From Bacteroidota bacterium (lineage in GTDB: Bacteria > Bacteroidota > Ignavibacteria > Kapaibacteriales > UBA2268), in the NCBI GenBank assembly GCA_029974985.1, contig JARKQC010000360.1, forward strand, positions 62,001 through 126,000: 64,000 nucleotides of DNA, given 5' to 3'. Position 1 is the stretch's first letter. Every line of letters starts with the position of its first letter. The translations under genes and the position numbers were made by a program. Shown here in pieces: positions 27,662 through 36,391 of the stretch. The notes below the pieces were generated by a model. That model was not told the origin of the DNA. It worked only from the letters and a program-made list of their open reading frames with translations, and did not search any database.

Positions 27662-28548
27662 TAATTATTAAAATCTATTTTTTTATTAATTAAATTTTTA
27701 ATAAAAATTGTAATCATCGTTGCTAATACAAAAGGAAAAGTTAGAGCTATTAATTGAAATTTATACATTATCACGCTTATAATTGTTGCTAAAATAGTTG
27801 AAATAATCACCCAAAAGCCAGCTGAAAGTTTAATGTCAGCAAAAACAATTGCACATAAAATAGCATTATAACTAAATAATCCAGATGCTATTGCTTGTTC
27901 TGGAATAATTAGAAAAAGTGTGGCAAGAATGCCTGAAAAAACTGCCGCAAGCAAGCTATAAAGAGCAGAAATTGGCGAACTAATATATATTGCTATAAAA
28001 AATATCAAACTCGATATAATATTATTAATAAATATTACTTGCCCAAATCCAAGCAACGCATAAGCAAATTGATTGATATTATCAATACTATAATTCAAAT
28101 AAATCGAAGGAGTGAAATGAAGAAAATTATTAATAATATATAAAAATAACCAAGTAATTAGTACGAAAGGCAATGTAAATACTGGAATTTTTTTTACAAT
28201 GAAAAAATGTTGTAAAAAAGTTGCTAAAAACGAACCTATAATAATAAAAATCCATAGATATATATTTGTTTCAAAAAAGAAAATTAGTCCAGCACCAACC
28301 AAAGATGCACTAAATCCATATATTCCACTATTTATATCAGTCTCATCATATTTTAACAATTTAGCACTTAAAAAACCAAAAGTAGAACCTAAAATCAGCC
28401 CTAAAGCCATATTAATAGAAAATAGTAGAACCCCAATAATAAATAATATACCCGTCAAAGGATTATTTTGTAACATTATTTGTGAAATGCCGCGAAGAAT
28501 CACAAAAAAGAATTTATATTTTTCCTCAAATTGTATTAAGCTTTTCAT
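27661..28548 (-). CDS. Urea transporter (UT family)
   Basis: 295 aa, with about ten hydrophobic segments. The start RGISQIMLQNNPLTGILFIIG and the motif INSGIYGFSASLVGAGLIFFF match the urea transporter family signature. The second half repeats it (ISSPISALYSLLAAVFSGIL, ASGLFSYNAILCAIVFADI), as expected from the internal duplication of the channel fold. It would conduct urea passively across the inner membrane. No urease genes are in the window. Its stop codon lies in a palindromic repeat, and a bidirectional terminator separates its 5' end from rpsU. Confidence 0.88.
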   Translation of the reverse strand: MKSLIQFEEKYKFFFVILRGISQIMLQNNPLTGILFIIGVLLFSINMALGLILGSTFGFLSAKLLKYDETDINSGIYGFSASLVGAGLIFFFETNIYLWIFIIIGSFLATFLQHFFIVKKIPVFTLPFVLITWLFLYIINNFLHFTPSIYLNYSIDNINQFAYALLGFGQVIFINNIISSLIFFIAIYISSPISALYSLLAAVFSGILATLFLIIPEQAIASGLFSYNAILCAIVFADIKLSAGFWVIISTILATIISVIMYKFQLIALTFPFVLATMITIFIKNLINKKIDFNN

Positions 28549-28578
28549 AAAATTAATTTTTATTTGTGAAATATCATA

Positions 28579-28613
28579 AAAAAAACCGAATTAAAATAAA
28601 ATTCGGTTTTTTT
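28579..28613. terminator. Bidirectional rho-independent terminator
   Basis: Perfect 14-bp arms AAAAAAACCGAATT (28579-28592) and AATTCGGTTTTTTT (28600-28613) with a 7-nt loop. On the minus strand it ends the rpsU transcript, ahead of the urea transporter gene. Confidence 0.88.
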
Positions 28614-28643
28614 AAAAAAACAAATATAATCAAAAAAAGATTA

Positions 28644-28838
28644 TTATTCAGCATCCATTGATGAACGATGTTGTCTTCGCGCTGCTTTTTGACGAGACAT
28701 ACGTTTTTCGACAGAAGGTTTCATAAAAGCAGTACGTTTTTTATATTCTCTTAAAACACCAGAACGTTCGTATTTTTTCTTAAATCTTTTCAATGCTCTA
28801 TCAATATTTTCATTTCCTTGAATCGTAACGCCTATCAC
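28644..28838 (-). CDS. rpsU: Ribosomal protein bS21
   Basis: 64 aa from a GTG at 28838 (MIGVTIQGNENIDRALKRF). Two GTG codons compete. The one at 28847 overlaps the strong GGAGG ribosome-binding site, whereas 28838 has 8 nt of spacing from it and gives the N-terminus expected for the family, so I chose the latter. The remaining sequence (KKYERSGVLREYKKRTAFMK, PSVEKRMSRQKAARRQ) is typical, with a basic tail. bS21 is a small-subunit protein near the anti-Shine-Dalgarno end of 16S rRNA. Confidence 0.93.
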   Translation of the reverse strand: MIGVTIQGNENIDRALKRFKKKYERSGVLREYKKRTAFMKPSVEKRMSRQKAARRQHRSSMDAE

Positions 28839-28871
28839 TATTTTCACCTCCTTTCATTCGATAGTATTTTT

Positions 28872-29297
28872 TTAATTAGATAAATTTTCGATTAATTTTT
28901 TCTCGTTATTCTTTTCGAATTGTACAATAATAGCATTTCCGCCATTACTTGTAACTTCTTTAGATCTAACAATACCAACATCGTCCCAAACAGAATGAAA
29001 AATTACATCACCAATGTTGTATTCTTCTTTTGGTGAATACCTTCTGGCATCTTCTCTCGAAATATGAACTACAGCTTTGGATTTATCTACACTAATTTCA
29101 ATAGCATCGAGATTAACAAGTTGAGAGTGACGGCTTTTGGTACATCTTGCCCATTGATGTCTTCCAGTCTCGGTTTCTATTGGTTCACCAATAAGTTCAT
29201 GTTTAGTTTCTTTCATAAGAAACGGTGAATAGAGCGTAATATATTTAGCTCTACGCGATCTTTTTTTGGGAGTAACCTCTGACATAATAACCCGCAT
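28872..29297 (-). CDS. Small basic/acidic protein with C-terminal SH3/Tudor-like domain
   Basis: 141 aa (ATG at 29297; a second ATG four codons later at 29285 is equally possible). The N-terminal 20 residues are basic (TPKKRSRRAKY). The C-terminal part, YNIGDVIFHSVWDDVGIVRS, then NAIIVQFEKNNEKKLIENL, resembles the small beta-barrel at the end of PcrA/UvrD-type helicases and CarD-like RNA-polymerase-binding modules ('G-D-x-x-x-H-x-x-W/F-D-x-G-x-V'). A nucleic-acid or RNA-polymerase partner is possible but unproven. It lies 33 nt upstream of rpsU and is probably co-transcribed with it. Confidence 0.75.
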   Translation of the reverse strand: MRVIMSEVTPKKRSRRAKYITLYSPFLMKETKHELIGEPIETETGRHQWARCTKSRHSQLVNLDAIEISVDKSKAVVHISREDARRYSPKEEYNIGDVIFHSVWDDVGIVRSKEVTSNGGNAIIVQFEKNNEKKLIENLSN

Positions 29298-29494
29298 ATT
29301 TTATTTTAGTACGATATTCAATTACAAAAATACGATTTTTTTTTAACATATACAAGTGTATTATTTTCAATGATTAAACTTATAAAAATACGAATAAAAA
29401 TATAAAAAAACAATTTTTATTTTTTATTAATTAACTCATTTATATATATTTGCTATTTTTTTATTGTAAAAATAAATTTTTGTATTATTTTATT

Positions 29495-30277
29495 ATGAAT
29501 ATATCATTAATTGGTAAATATGCACTCGTGTGTGGTGCTTCGAAAGGTATTGGTCGAGCTATTTCTTTTGAGTTCGCTAATTCTGGTGCTAATTTAATAT
29601 TAGTTGCAAGAAATATTAAGGATTTAATGGCTTTACATAGCTCTTTACCAAATTCTAATAATCATATTTATATATCTGCTGATTTGCAAGAGCCAAACTT
29701 GGCAATTAATCAAATTAAAGCTCAACTACCTTCATTAAATTGTATTGACATATTGATAAATAATACGGGTGGACCTCCACCCGGCTTGATATTAAATTCA
29801 ACAATTGAGGATTTTAATCTCGCATTCCAAAGACATATTTTATCAGCACAAGAATTAGTTAAATTAGTTATAAATGGAATGATAGAAAAAAAATGGGGGC
29901 GTATTATTAATATTATTTCTATGTCGGTAAGGCAACCCGTTGATAATTTAGGAGTTTCTAATACTATACGTGCCGCTATGTCGAGCTGGGCAAAGACTTT
30001 ATCTAACGAGATTGCTTGTAATGGAATTACTGTAAATAGTATTTTGCCCGGTTATACATCAACCGAAAGATTATATAGCCTTATTGATAATATTGCTAAA
30101 ACAAAAAAAACAACTAATGATGAGGTCGAGAGACAATTATACTCACAAATACCTATCGGACGCTTTGTTAAACCAGAGGAAATCGCATACTATGCAACAT
30201 TTTTAGCAAGTGAATATGCTAATGCTATAAATGGAACCGCACTTGCTATTGATGGCGGTTATTTAAGAACTATTTAA
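29495..30277 (+). CDS. SDR-family oxidoreductase
   Basis: 260 aa from the ATG at 29495 (MNISLIGKYALVCGASKGIG). An in-frame start 45 nt upstream would add a hydrophobic stretch atypical of the family. The Rossmann motif GASKGIGRAI, the NNTGG motif after strand 4 (ILINNTGGPPPG) and a C-terminal GTALAIDGGYLRTI indicate a 3-oxoacyl-ACP reductase-like SDR. The usual Ser-Tyr-x3-Lys catalytic triad appears altered: the segment reads INIISMSVRQPVDNLGVSNTIRAA, with no YxxxK, which suggests a divergent subgroup. It lies 16 nt ahead of the acyl-CoA synthetase gene. Confidence 0.85.
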   Translation: MNISLIGKYALVCGASKGIGRAISFEFANSGANLILVARNIKDLMALHSSLPNSNNHIYISADLQEPNLAINQIKAQLPSLNCIDILINNTGGPPPGLILNSTIEDFNLAFQRHILSAQELVKLVINGMIEKKWGRIINIISMSVRQPVDNLGVSNTIRAAMSSWAKTLSNEIACNGITVNSILPGYTSTERLYSLIDNIAKTKKTTNDEVERQLYSQIPIGRFVKPEEIAYYATFLASEYANAINGTALAIDGGYLRTI

Positions 30278-30293
30278 TCAAATATAAAAAAAT

Positions 30294-32108
30294 ATGGAAA
30301 TTTCAAAATATAATAATATAGCAGAATTATTTATAGATAGATGTAAAATATCTGACAAATTTAATAAACCTGCATTTAGGTATAAAGAAAAAGAGCAATG
30401 GGTGGATTTAAGCCACACAGAACTTAAAGATAAAGTAATATGTTTAGCTGTGAGCTTGCTTGAACTCGGAATTAGAAAAGGTGATAGAGTTGGACTTATT
30501 TCTGAAAATCGTATCGAATGGATTATTTCTTCATTTGCTATAAATATGATTGGTGCAATTGATGTTCCGCTTTTTCCTATTTTGGCATCAAAACAAATCG
30601 AAGCTATATTTAATGATTGTAGTGCAAGTGCTGTAATTGTTTCTAATAATTTCCAATTAGCTAAAATTTTGGAGTTTAAAGATAGACCAAACTCATTAAG
30701 ACAAATTATCATTATGAATGATGATTTAAGTTATGATGATATATTTATTCATAAATTATCTTATTTGATTCAAAGAGGGTGCGAAGTTAGAAAAAAAGAA
30801 GAACGTATAAAAATTATCAAAGAACAAGTAGAAAAAATTCAAAGCGATGATATTCTTACCTTGATATATACAAGCGGAACTACTGGAAATCCAAAGGGGG
30901 TAATGCTTTCTCATAAAAATATTATGTCGAACATCGAAGGTGCTATAAATGTAATTGGTGATTTATTTGATTATTCATCACTTTTATATTTACCTCTTTG
31001 CCACGCTTATGAGCGACTTGCTGGATTTTATACATTATTCTTTTCGGGTACAACAATTGCTATTGCTGAGTCTATTGATAGTGTTCCAAAAAATATTGCT
31101 GAAATTAAACCATCACTTATGACTACTGTTCCAAAATTACTGGAAACAATTAAGAAAAAAGTAATGATTAGTATGGAAAAGGAAAGCAAGGCAAAACAAT
31201 CAATATTTAATTGGGCATTAAAAATTGGTATATCTAAAGTAAGACAAAAAAATAGTGGAAAATCTAATCCTATAATAAATGCACAATATGCACTTGCTCA
31301 AAAACTTGTTTTTTCAAAATTATCCGAAAAATTAGGCGGACAAATGAAATTATTTATTTCTGGTGGCGCTCCGATGTCCGTAGAAGTAGGCGAGTTTTTC
31401 GAAGCAATGGGAATTACAGTATTACAAGGCTATGGGCTTACGGAAGCATCACCTGTAATTTCGATAAATTCTTTTTCCGACAATGAATTAGGCTCAATAG
31501 GAAAACAATTATTTAATGTAGAGGTTAAATTAGGCGAAGACGGTGAAATTATTGCTCGAGGACCTAATATTATGAAAGGATATTGGAATGATAAAGCGGC
31601 AACAAACGAGGTTATTGACAAAGACGGTTGGCTTTATACGGGTGATATAGGTGTTTTTACAGAGCGTGGAAATTTACTTATAACAGATAGGAAAAAAAAT
31701 ATATTTGTTTCTTCGGGTGGAAAAAATATAGCTCCGCAACAAATAGAAAATTTGATTTGTCAGAGTAGGTATATAGAAAATTGCTTGTTAATTGGCGATA
31801 ATCGTGAGTATATTAGCGCTCTTATTTCACCTAATTTTGAACAATTAGCCATGCTTGCAAAAGAGTTTAACATTGAGTTTAGCAGTCCAACCGAACTTAT
31901 TAGTAATTCAAAAATTATAAATTTTATTAAAAAAGATATTGATTTCTATCAAAAAGATTTATCAAAATTTGAAAGAATACGCAAGTTTGTATTATTATCC
32001 GAACCATTTAGCGTTGACGGCGGGGAGTTAAGCCCTAAAATGAGCGTTAAAAGACATATTATTGAAAATAAATATTCTGATATGATTGATTCTATGTATG
32101 ATAATTAG
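30294..32108 (+). CDS. Long-chain acyl-CoA synthetase (AMP-forming)
   Basis: 604 aa, the usual length for FadD/ACSL-like enzymes. The P-loop motif YTSGTTGNPKGVMLSH, the adenylate-binding GYGLTEASPVIS, and GWLYTGDIG with TDRKKNIFVSSGGKNIAP are all present. It activates fatty acids to acyl-CoA at the membrane, consuming ATP and CoA. It lies 16 nt downstream of an SDR gene, which suggests a common role in lipid metabolism. A large insertion with Lys-rich helices (about 280-330; KKVMISMEKESKAKQSIFNW) is normal for the bacterial long-chain group. Confidence 0.93.
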   Translation: MEISKYNNIAELFIDRCKISDKFNKPAFRYKEKEQWVDLSHTELKDKVICLAVSLLELGIRKGDRVGLISENRIEWIISSFAINMIGAIDVPLFPILASKQIEAIFNDCSASAVIVSNNFQLAKILEFKDRPNSLRQIIIMNDDLSYDDIFIHKLSYLIQRGCEVRKKEERIKIIKEQVEKIQSDDILTLIYTSGTTGNPKGVMLSHKNIMSNIEGAINVIGDLFDYSSLLYLPLCHAYERLAGFYTLFFSGTTIAIAESIDSVPKNIAEIKPSLMTTVPKLLETIKKKVMISMEKESKAKQSIFNWALKIGISKVRQKNSGKSNPIINAQYALAQKLVFSKLSEKLGGQMKLFISGGAPMSVEVGEFFEAMGITVLQGYGLTEASPVISINSFSDNELGSIGKQLFNVEVKLGEDGEIIARGPNIMKGYWNDKAATNEVIDKDGWLYTGDIGVFTERGNLLITDRKKNIFVSSGGKNIAPQQIENLICQSRYIENCLLIGDNREYISALISPNFEQLAMLAKEFNIEFSSPTELISNSKIINFIKKDIDFYQKDLSKFERIRKFVLLSEPFSVDGGELSPKMSVKRHIIENKYSDMIDSMYDN

Positions 32109-32246
32109 AAAAATAAATTTATTTAATATAAATATTTAATTTTTATTTGTTAATTTGTTCAATAACAATTATATTTGATATTCGTTTATAGATTTTTCTT
32201 ATTTAATATAATAAGATAATTCAAAAAAAAATAAGATTGCCAAAAT

Positions 32247-33272
32247 ATGGAAAAAGTTTTAATAGTTGAAGATGATTTAATTGGTGCATTACTCCTTAAA
32301 AGAACGCTTACAAAAGCAGGTTATAGTGTAGTAGTTGCCGAAAATGGAAACGAAGGTATCGAGCTTTTAAAACGAGAATCATTTAATGCCGTATTAACCG
32401 ATTGGATGATGCCTCAAACTGATGGTATTGAATTAATTCGATTTATTAGAAAAAAAGTTAGCCCTTTGCCTTATATAATGCTTATTACAGCACTTACCTC
32501 AAAAGATTCAATGCAATATGCTCTTGATTCGGGGGCTGATGATTTTATTACTAAACCTGTTGATACAAATGATGTTCTCAATTTACTAAAAGATGGGCTT
32601 GCAAGAAATAAACAACAGTCTGCTCCTCCACCTTCCAAAGTTACTATCGTTCCGAAAGATATTAACGTAAAGCCTCCACACGTTTGCGTTGCTATCGCAT
32701 CGAGTACGGGCGGACCGCCAACTTTATTACATTTATTTAAAAATCTTGAATGGAAAAACAATGCGGCATTTTTGATTGTTCAGCACGGTCCAGCTTGGAT
32801 GCTTGAAACTTTTTCTGAAAGACTTAGAAAAGAATCAAATTTACCTGTTCATTTAGTAACTAATAGAAATATTATTGAATCCGGTAATGTTTATCTTGCT
32901 CCGGGTGATAAACATATTAGAGTAGATAAATCGTCGTATCATGTTTTGATTGATGAAGGGCCAAAAGAGAATTTTGTTCGACCTGCGGCTGACCCTCTTT
33001 TCCGTTCCGTAGCCGAAGCTTATGGAAAATATTCTATTGCTGTTGTTCTTACTGGATTAGGTAGGGACGGGGCGCAAGGTGCTGTACGAATTGCCTCTGT
33101 TAATGGTACTATTTTAGTACAAGACCCCACAACTTGTATCGCTCCTTCGATGCCAAAAGCTACTATAGAAACTGGTATTCCGAGTAGGATTATTCATTAC
33201 GATAATTTATCTAAAGGATTATCAGAAGCAATATTTCCAATTTATGCTTCATTGAAAAAGACATTTAGATAA
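32247..33272 (+). CDS. cheB: Response regulator-CheB protein-glutamate methylesterase
   Basis: 341 aa. The N-terminal receiver domain (1-120) has the acidic pocket (VEDD), the phosphoacceptor Asp in TDWMMP and a Lys in TKPVD. The C-terminal methylesterase domain (about 145-335) has the catalytic triad S153 (ASSTGGPP), H180 (QHGP) and D274 (GLGRDGAQG). It demethylates or deamidates chemoreceptors when phosphorylated. The gene is an orphan: no cheA, cheR or cheW is adjacent. The chemoreceptor at 21328-23367 could be a substrate. A terminator follows. Confidence 0.93.
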   Translation: MEKVLIVEDDLIGALLLKRTLTKAGYSVVVAENGNEGIELLKRESFNAVLTDWMMPQTDGIELIRFIRKKVSPLPYIMLITALTSKDSMQYALDSGADDFITKPVDTNDVLNLLKDGLARNKQQSAPPPSKVTIVPKDINVKPPHVCVAIASSTGGPPTLLHLFKNLEWKNNAAFLIVQHGPAWMLETFSERLRKESNLPVHLVTNRNIIESGNVYLAPGDKHIRVDKSSYHVLIDEGPKENFVRPAADPLFRSVAEAYGKYSIAVVLTGLGRDGAQGAVRIASVNGTILVQDPTTCIAPSMPKATIETGIPSRIIHYDNLSKGLSEAIFPIYASLKKTFR

Positions 33273-33585
33273 ACATATTTAATAATTTTAAAAATTTAGG
33301 GCTAAATAATCAATTTAGTCCCTTTTTTTTTACAAATTTAAGGGTATATGATACCCTTATGCAATTAACCTTTTATATAATAATTTTTTGATAATTAGAT
33401 AAAACTATCTAATTATATTGCAGATATTTAGATGTTAAAGTTCAGAATGACAAGCTCACAAATTCCTCTATAAAAATGCAGAACAATTGCTTCAAACAAA
33501 AGTGCTTATCCTTAAACTCAGAAGATAGCACGCACCAGTGCGAAATTATAATTTATTTGATTAGAAGAAATTTTAATAATGCAAT
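33273..33585. other. Hairpin-rich intergenic region after cheB
   Basis: 313 bases between convergent genes. It holds the cheB terminator and two further perfect inverted repeats: TAAGGGTAT/ATACCCTTA (33339-33347 and 33351-33359) and ATAATTAGATA/TATCTAATTAT (33391-33401 and 33406-33416). A weak 73-codon ORF on the plus strand (33476-33697) runs into the opposite-strand TPR gene and has no recognisable product. Confidence 0.5.
33299..33330 (+). terminator. Terminator of cheB
   Basis: GGGCTAAAT (33299-33307) pairs with ATTTAGTCCC (33313-33322) with one bulged base, and is followed by eight or more T residues. Confidence 0.85.
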
Positions 33586-34212
33586 TTATTCCATTTCTAA
33601 AATTTCATTTATTAGACGTTTTACTTCGCTTGATAGAGCCGCGTTTTCACCTTCGATTTCGATATATTTATCAAAATCTCTTAATGCCGCTTTATAATCT
33701 TTTTTAATTTTAAATATTATTGCTCTGCCATAATATGCAAGTGAAAAATTATTATCGAGAGTAATAGATTTTGAGTAATCAGCTAATGCTAAATCATCAA
33801 TTTCATCAAAATAATAAGCATTTCCGCGAGCATAATATCCATTTACAGAATTTGGATTTGATTTTAAAAATTGTGTAAAATCCTCAATTGCATTTGAATA
33901 TTTATTTAATTGGGTATTACATAAGCCTCGAGCATAATATAAATCTTTAAGATTCTCATCAAATTGAACTGCTTTATTAAAATCCAATAAAGATAAATTA
34001 TAATTTTTATTATGATAATAAGCTAAGGCTCGGCCGTAATATGCGGGTGCATAATTATTTTTTGTTTCGATAACTTTTGAATAATTTTGAATTGCGACGT
34101 CGTAATTATTACTTTTTAACGCATTAAAAGCAGTTTGAATTTGGCTTTTTTGTTGAGCATTTATTTGTAATGTTAATACAATAAAAGCGAATAATATTAA
34201 AAAATTTTTCAT
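33586..34212 (-). CDS. Secreted TPR-repeat protein
   Basis: 208 aa. A signal peptide (MKNFLILFAFIVLTLQINA) is followed by five tetratricopeptide-like repeats with the family's 'A-x-x-Y-Y-x-R-x-x-A/N' pattern: YAPAYYGRALAYYH, LKDLYYARGLCNTQ, VNGYYARGNAYYF, FSLAYYGRAIIF. Such repeats are protein-protein interaction scaffolds; this one is presumably periplasmic. It lies 42 nt behind murQ and probably shares its transcript. Confidence 0.85.
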   Translation of the reverse strand: MKNFLILFAFIVLTLQINAQQKSQIQTAFNALKSNNYDVAIQNYSKVIETKNNYAPAYYGRALAYYHNKNYNLSLLDFNKAVQFDENLKDLYYARGLCNTQLNKYSNAIEDFTQFLKSNPNSVNGYYARGNAYYFDEIDDLALADYSKSITLDNNFSLAYYGRAIIFKIKKDYKAALRDFDKYIEIEGENAALSSEVKRLINEILEME

Positions 34213-34254
34213 TTTGAATTTTTAAAATTATAAAAAATTAAAAATAACAAATTA

Positions 34255-35202
34255 TTAATTATTTGATACCATTTTTTTTGCTATTTCTATCGCGGGGCGT
34301 ACAAATCCTCCCGTTGATGCTAAAATATTAAGCGATTTATCATAATCAATAGCGCCGAGTATCATAATTAACGCAATTTTTACATTTCCGTTTGCAAGAC
34401 TTAAATAATGCTCTGCTGTATCATAATCTACCTCGCAAATACGCATAATTATTCTTTTTGCTCTTTCGTTCAACTTTTTATTTGTAATTTGCAAATCTAC
34501 CATAATATTGCCGAGTGTTTTTCCGAGTTTTATCATTGTGGCAGTAGTTAGCATATTTAAGACTAATTTCTGTGCTGTGCCCGATTTCATTCTTGTTGAG
34601 CCTTCAATAACTTCGGGACCAACATCTGGGCATATAGCGACATCTACGTTTATATTTAAAGATTCTATATGCTCTCGAGATGAAGTCGTTAAAATAATAG
34701 TAAAGCAACCTATTGATTTTGCATAATCTAAGGCGCCTCGTACAAAAGGTGTCCTGCCCGATGCCGCAATTCCACATACAACATCTTTTGGACTAAGTTT
34801 TGCTTCTATTAAAGCATTTCCACCCGCTTCGAAGCTATCTTCTGCACCTTCTTGTGCTTTGAACATTGCCGCAGAACCGCCCGCAATAATGCCTTGAATC
34901 ATATCATAATCAGTTCCAAAAGTTGGCGGACACTCCGACGCATCAACAATGCCGAGCCTTCCGCTTGTTCCTGCACCGACATAAAATAAACGACCTTCGT
35001 TTCGCAAACTACTTACAATTCCATTAACAGCGATTTCGATATATGGAATTTCCATTTGAACTGCATTTGGAACAATTTTATCATCATTATTAATAATTTC
35101 GAGAATTTTTTTTGTAGAAGCGACATCAATATTTCTACTTCGTGGATTATTTTGCTCTGTTCGTAATGAATTTATTTCCTCAAAAAGACCATTTTTTATC
35201 AT
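34255..35202 (-). CDS. murQ: N-acetylmuramic acid 6-phosphate etherase
   Basis: 315 aa. It cleaves the lactyl ether of MurNAc-6-phosphate to give GlcNAc-6-phosphate and D-lactate in peptidoglycan recycling. The SIS-domain signature GAGTSGRLGIVDASECPPTFG-like segment (residues ~77-97), the catalytic Glu region, CGIAASGRTPFVRGAL, and EVIEGSTRMKSGTAQKLVLN are all present. The C-terminal helical part ends LNILASTGGFVRPAIEIAKK. The upstream lipoprotein gene is only 7 nt away. No PTS transporter (murP) is nearby. Confidence 0.95.
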   Translation of the reverse strand: MIKNGLFEEINSLRTEQNNPRSRNIDVASTKKILEIINNDDKIVPNAVQMEIPYIEIAVNGIVSSLRNEGRLFYVGAGTSGRLGIVDASECPPTFGTDYDMIQGIIAGGSAAMFKAQEGAEDSFEAGGNALIEAKLSPKDVVCGIAASGRTPFVRGALDYAKSIGCFTIILTTSSREHIESLNINVDVAICPDVGPEVIEGSTRMKSGTAQKLVLNMLTTATMIKLGKTLGNIMVDLQITNKKLNERAKRIIMRICEVDYDTAEHYLSLANGNVKIALIMILGAIDYDKSLNILASTGGFVRPAIEIAKKMVSNN

Positions 35203-35209
35203 AATAAAA

Positions 35210-35716
35210 CTAATCCTTTAGATTTAATTTTTGCTTAACATCTAAATAATTATTCCAATCAATATTTTGCGAGTTTGTACTTGGTGAATTATAAACATTA
35301 TCAAAAAAAATAGCTTTTATCAATATTTTATCTTTCGGTGGACTTGCTATGCCGGGTATTGTATTTCGATAATCAATATATAAATATTCTAAATTATGAG
35401 AAAACCACAATTCATCAGAATAAACTACATCATTTTCAGTCCAAAATATTCGTGTTGACGGGAGAGCCTCCCAAGCATCATATTGATTTAGATAATAGCA
35501 CATAACCCCCATTTTATCGGGGTCAGAAAATTTATATGTAGGCAATTTAAACTCTTGATACCACTGTATATTCGAACCCTTCACCGCTATCCAATTCGAC
35601 GGGTTTAAAGTATAAAATTCTGTTTTGATATTTGAATAATATTCATTATTTACAACATTATCATTGCATGAAAACAGCGACAATAACAAAATACTAATTA
35701 AAATATACTTTTTCAT
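35210..35716 (-). CDS. Hypothetical lipoprotein
   Basis: 168 aa. The signal sequence ends in a lipobox (LLSLFSC, then NDN). The mature part has many aromatic residues and a pattern seen in short Bacteroidota lipoproteins: YYSNIKTEFYTLNPSNWIA, LNQYDAWEALPSTRIFW, LEYLYIDYRNT. I know of no assigned function. It is the first gene of the lipoprotein-murQ-TPR transcript. Confidence 0.75.
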   Translation of the reverse strand: MKKYILISILLLSLFSCNDNVVNNEYYSNIKTEFYTLNPSNWIAVKGSNIQWYQEFKLPTYKFSDPDKMGVMCYYLNQYDAWEALPSTRIFWTENDVVYSDELWFSHNLEYLYIDYRNTIPGIASPPKDKILIKAIFFDNVYNSPSTNSQNIDWNNYLDVKQKLNLKD

Positions 35717-35873
35717 TATCTTAACTTAAATTATTATTAAATAATATATTAATATCATAGTTTATTAATTACAAAATAAATTATTTTTATTTTTTCATTA
35801 ATTTAAAATAATGACTATTTAATAATAAAAAAGTTACAAAAAATGTGTAATGAAATTTTTGAGATATGAAATT

Positions 35874-36391
35874 TTATTTTTTATTTTTAAAAATTAAATT
35901 GTAAGGATAATATATAAAACTATTATTCTCCTTTTTTATCAAAGCGGGGGTATATTTTATACTAAATAATGAAAATAAGCCTTCTTCAAATTTTGATATA
36001 GCCCATTTATCCTCACTATTATGTATATCAAAAATTATTTGTCTTTATCAAAAATTTTAGCGAGTTCTTTATAAATTTCAAGTTTAGAAACAATATCAAT
36101 CTTGCATCGAATAACAACTATATAATCAAAATCTTTATTTTCTTTTTTTATTGAATCAATATCATTTTTAATTTCATAAAAGCATTTGAAGCAATTGAAA
36201 TTATGATATAATACAATATAGCTTTCTTTAGTTTTTATTAAATCAACTAACTTAGATTCATCACCTTTCAAATTCTTAATTACAATATTATTCAAATCTA
36301 ACTCAGCAGTTACTGATTTTTCTAAAAACAAGAATAATAAAAAAATAGAACTTATAAGAAATATAATATTTGATTGTAATAACTTCATCAT
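35874..36391 (-). pseudogene. Thioredoxin-like (TlpA-type) protein gene broken by a frameshift
   Basis: From the ATG at 36391 the frame reads a signal anchor, then IVLYHNFNCFKCFYEIKN with a CxxC motif (CFKC), and stops at 36035 after FDKDK (118 aa). Reading on in the -1 frame from that point gives an uninterrupted, sensible continuation: QIIFDIHNSEDKWAISKFEE, then FSIKYTPALIKKENN with the cis-Pro 'TP' expected in thioredoxin folds, ending NLIFKNKK before a stop at 35874-35876. The intact protein would have been about 170 aa, normal for TlpA-like proteins. The start overlaps the preceding gene's stop (ATGA). Best read as a recent one-base indel; a sequencing error is also possible. Confidence 0.72.

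Noticed and set aside
36035-36060. Programmed -1 frameshift site
   Set aside because: No X-XXY-YYZ slippery heptamer or following stem was seen at the frame change in the thioredoxin-like gene; an indel is more likely.
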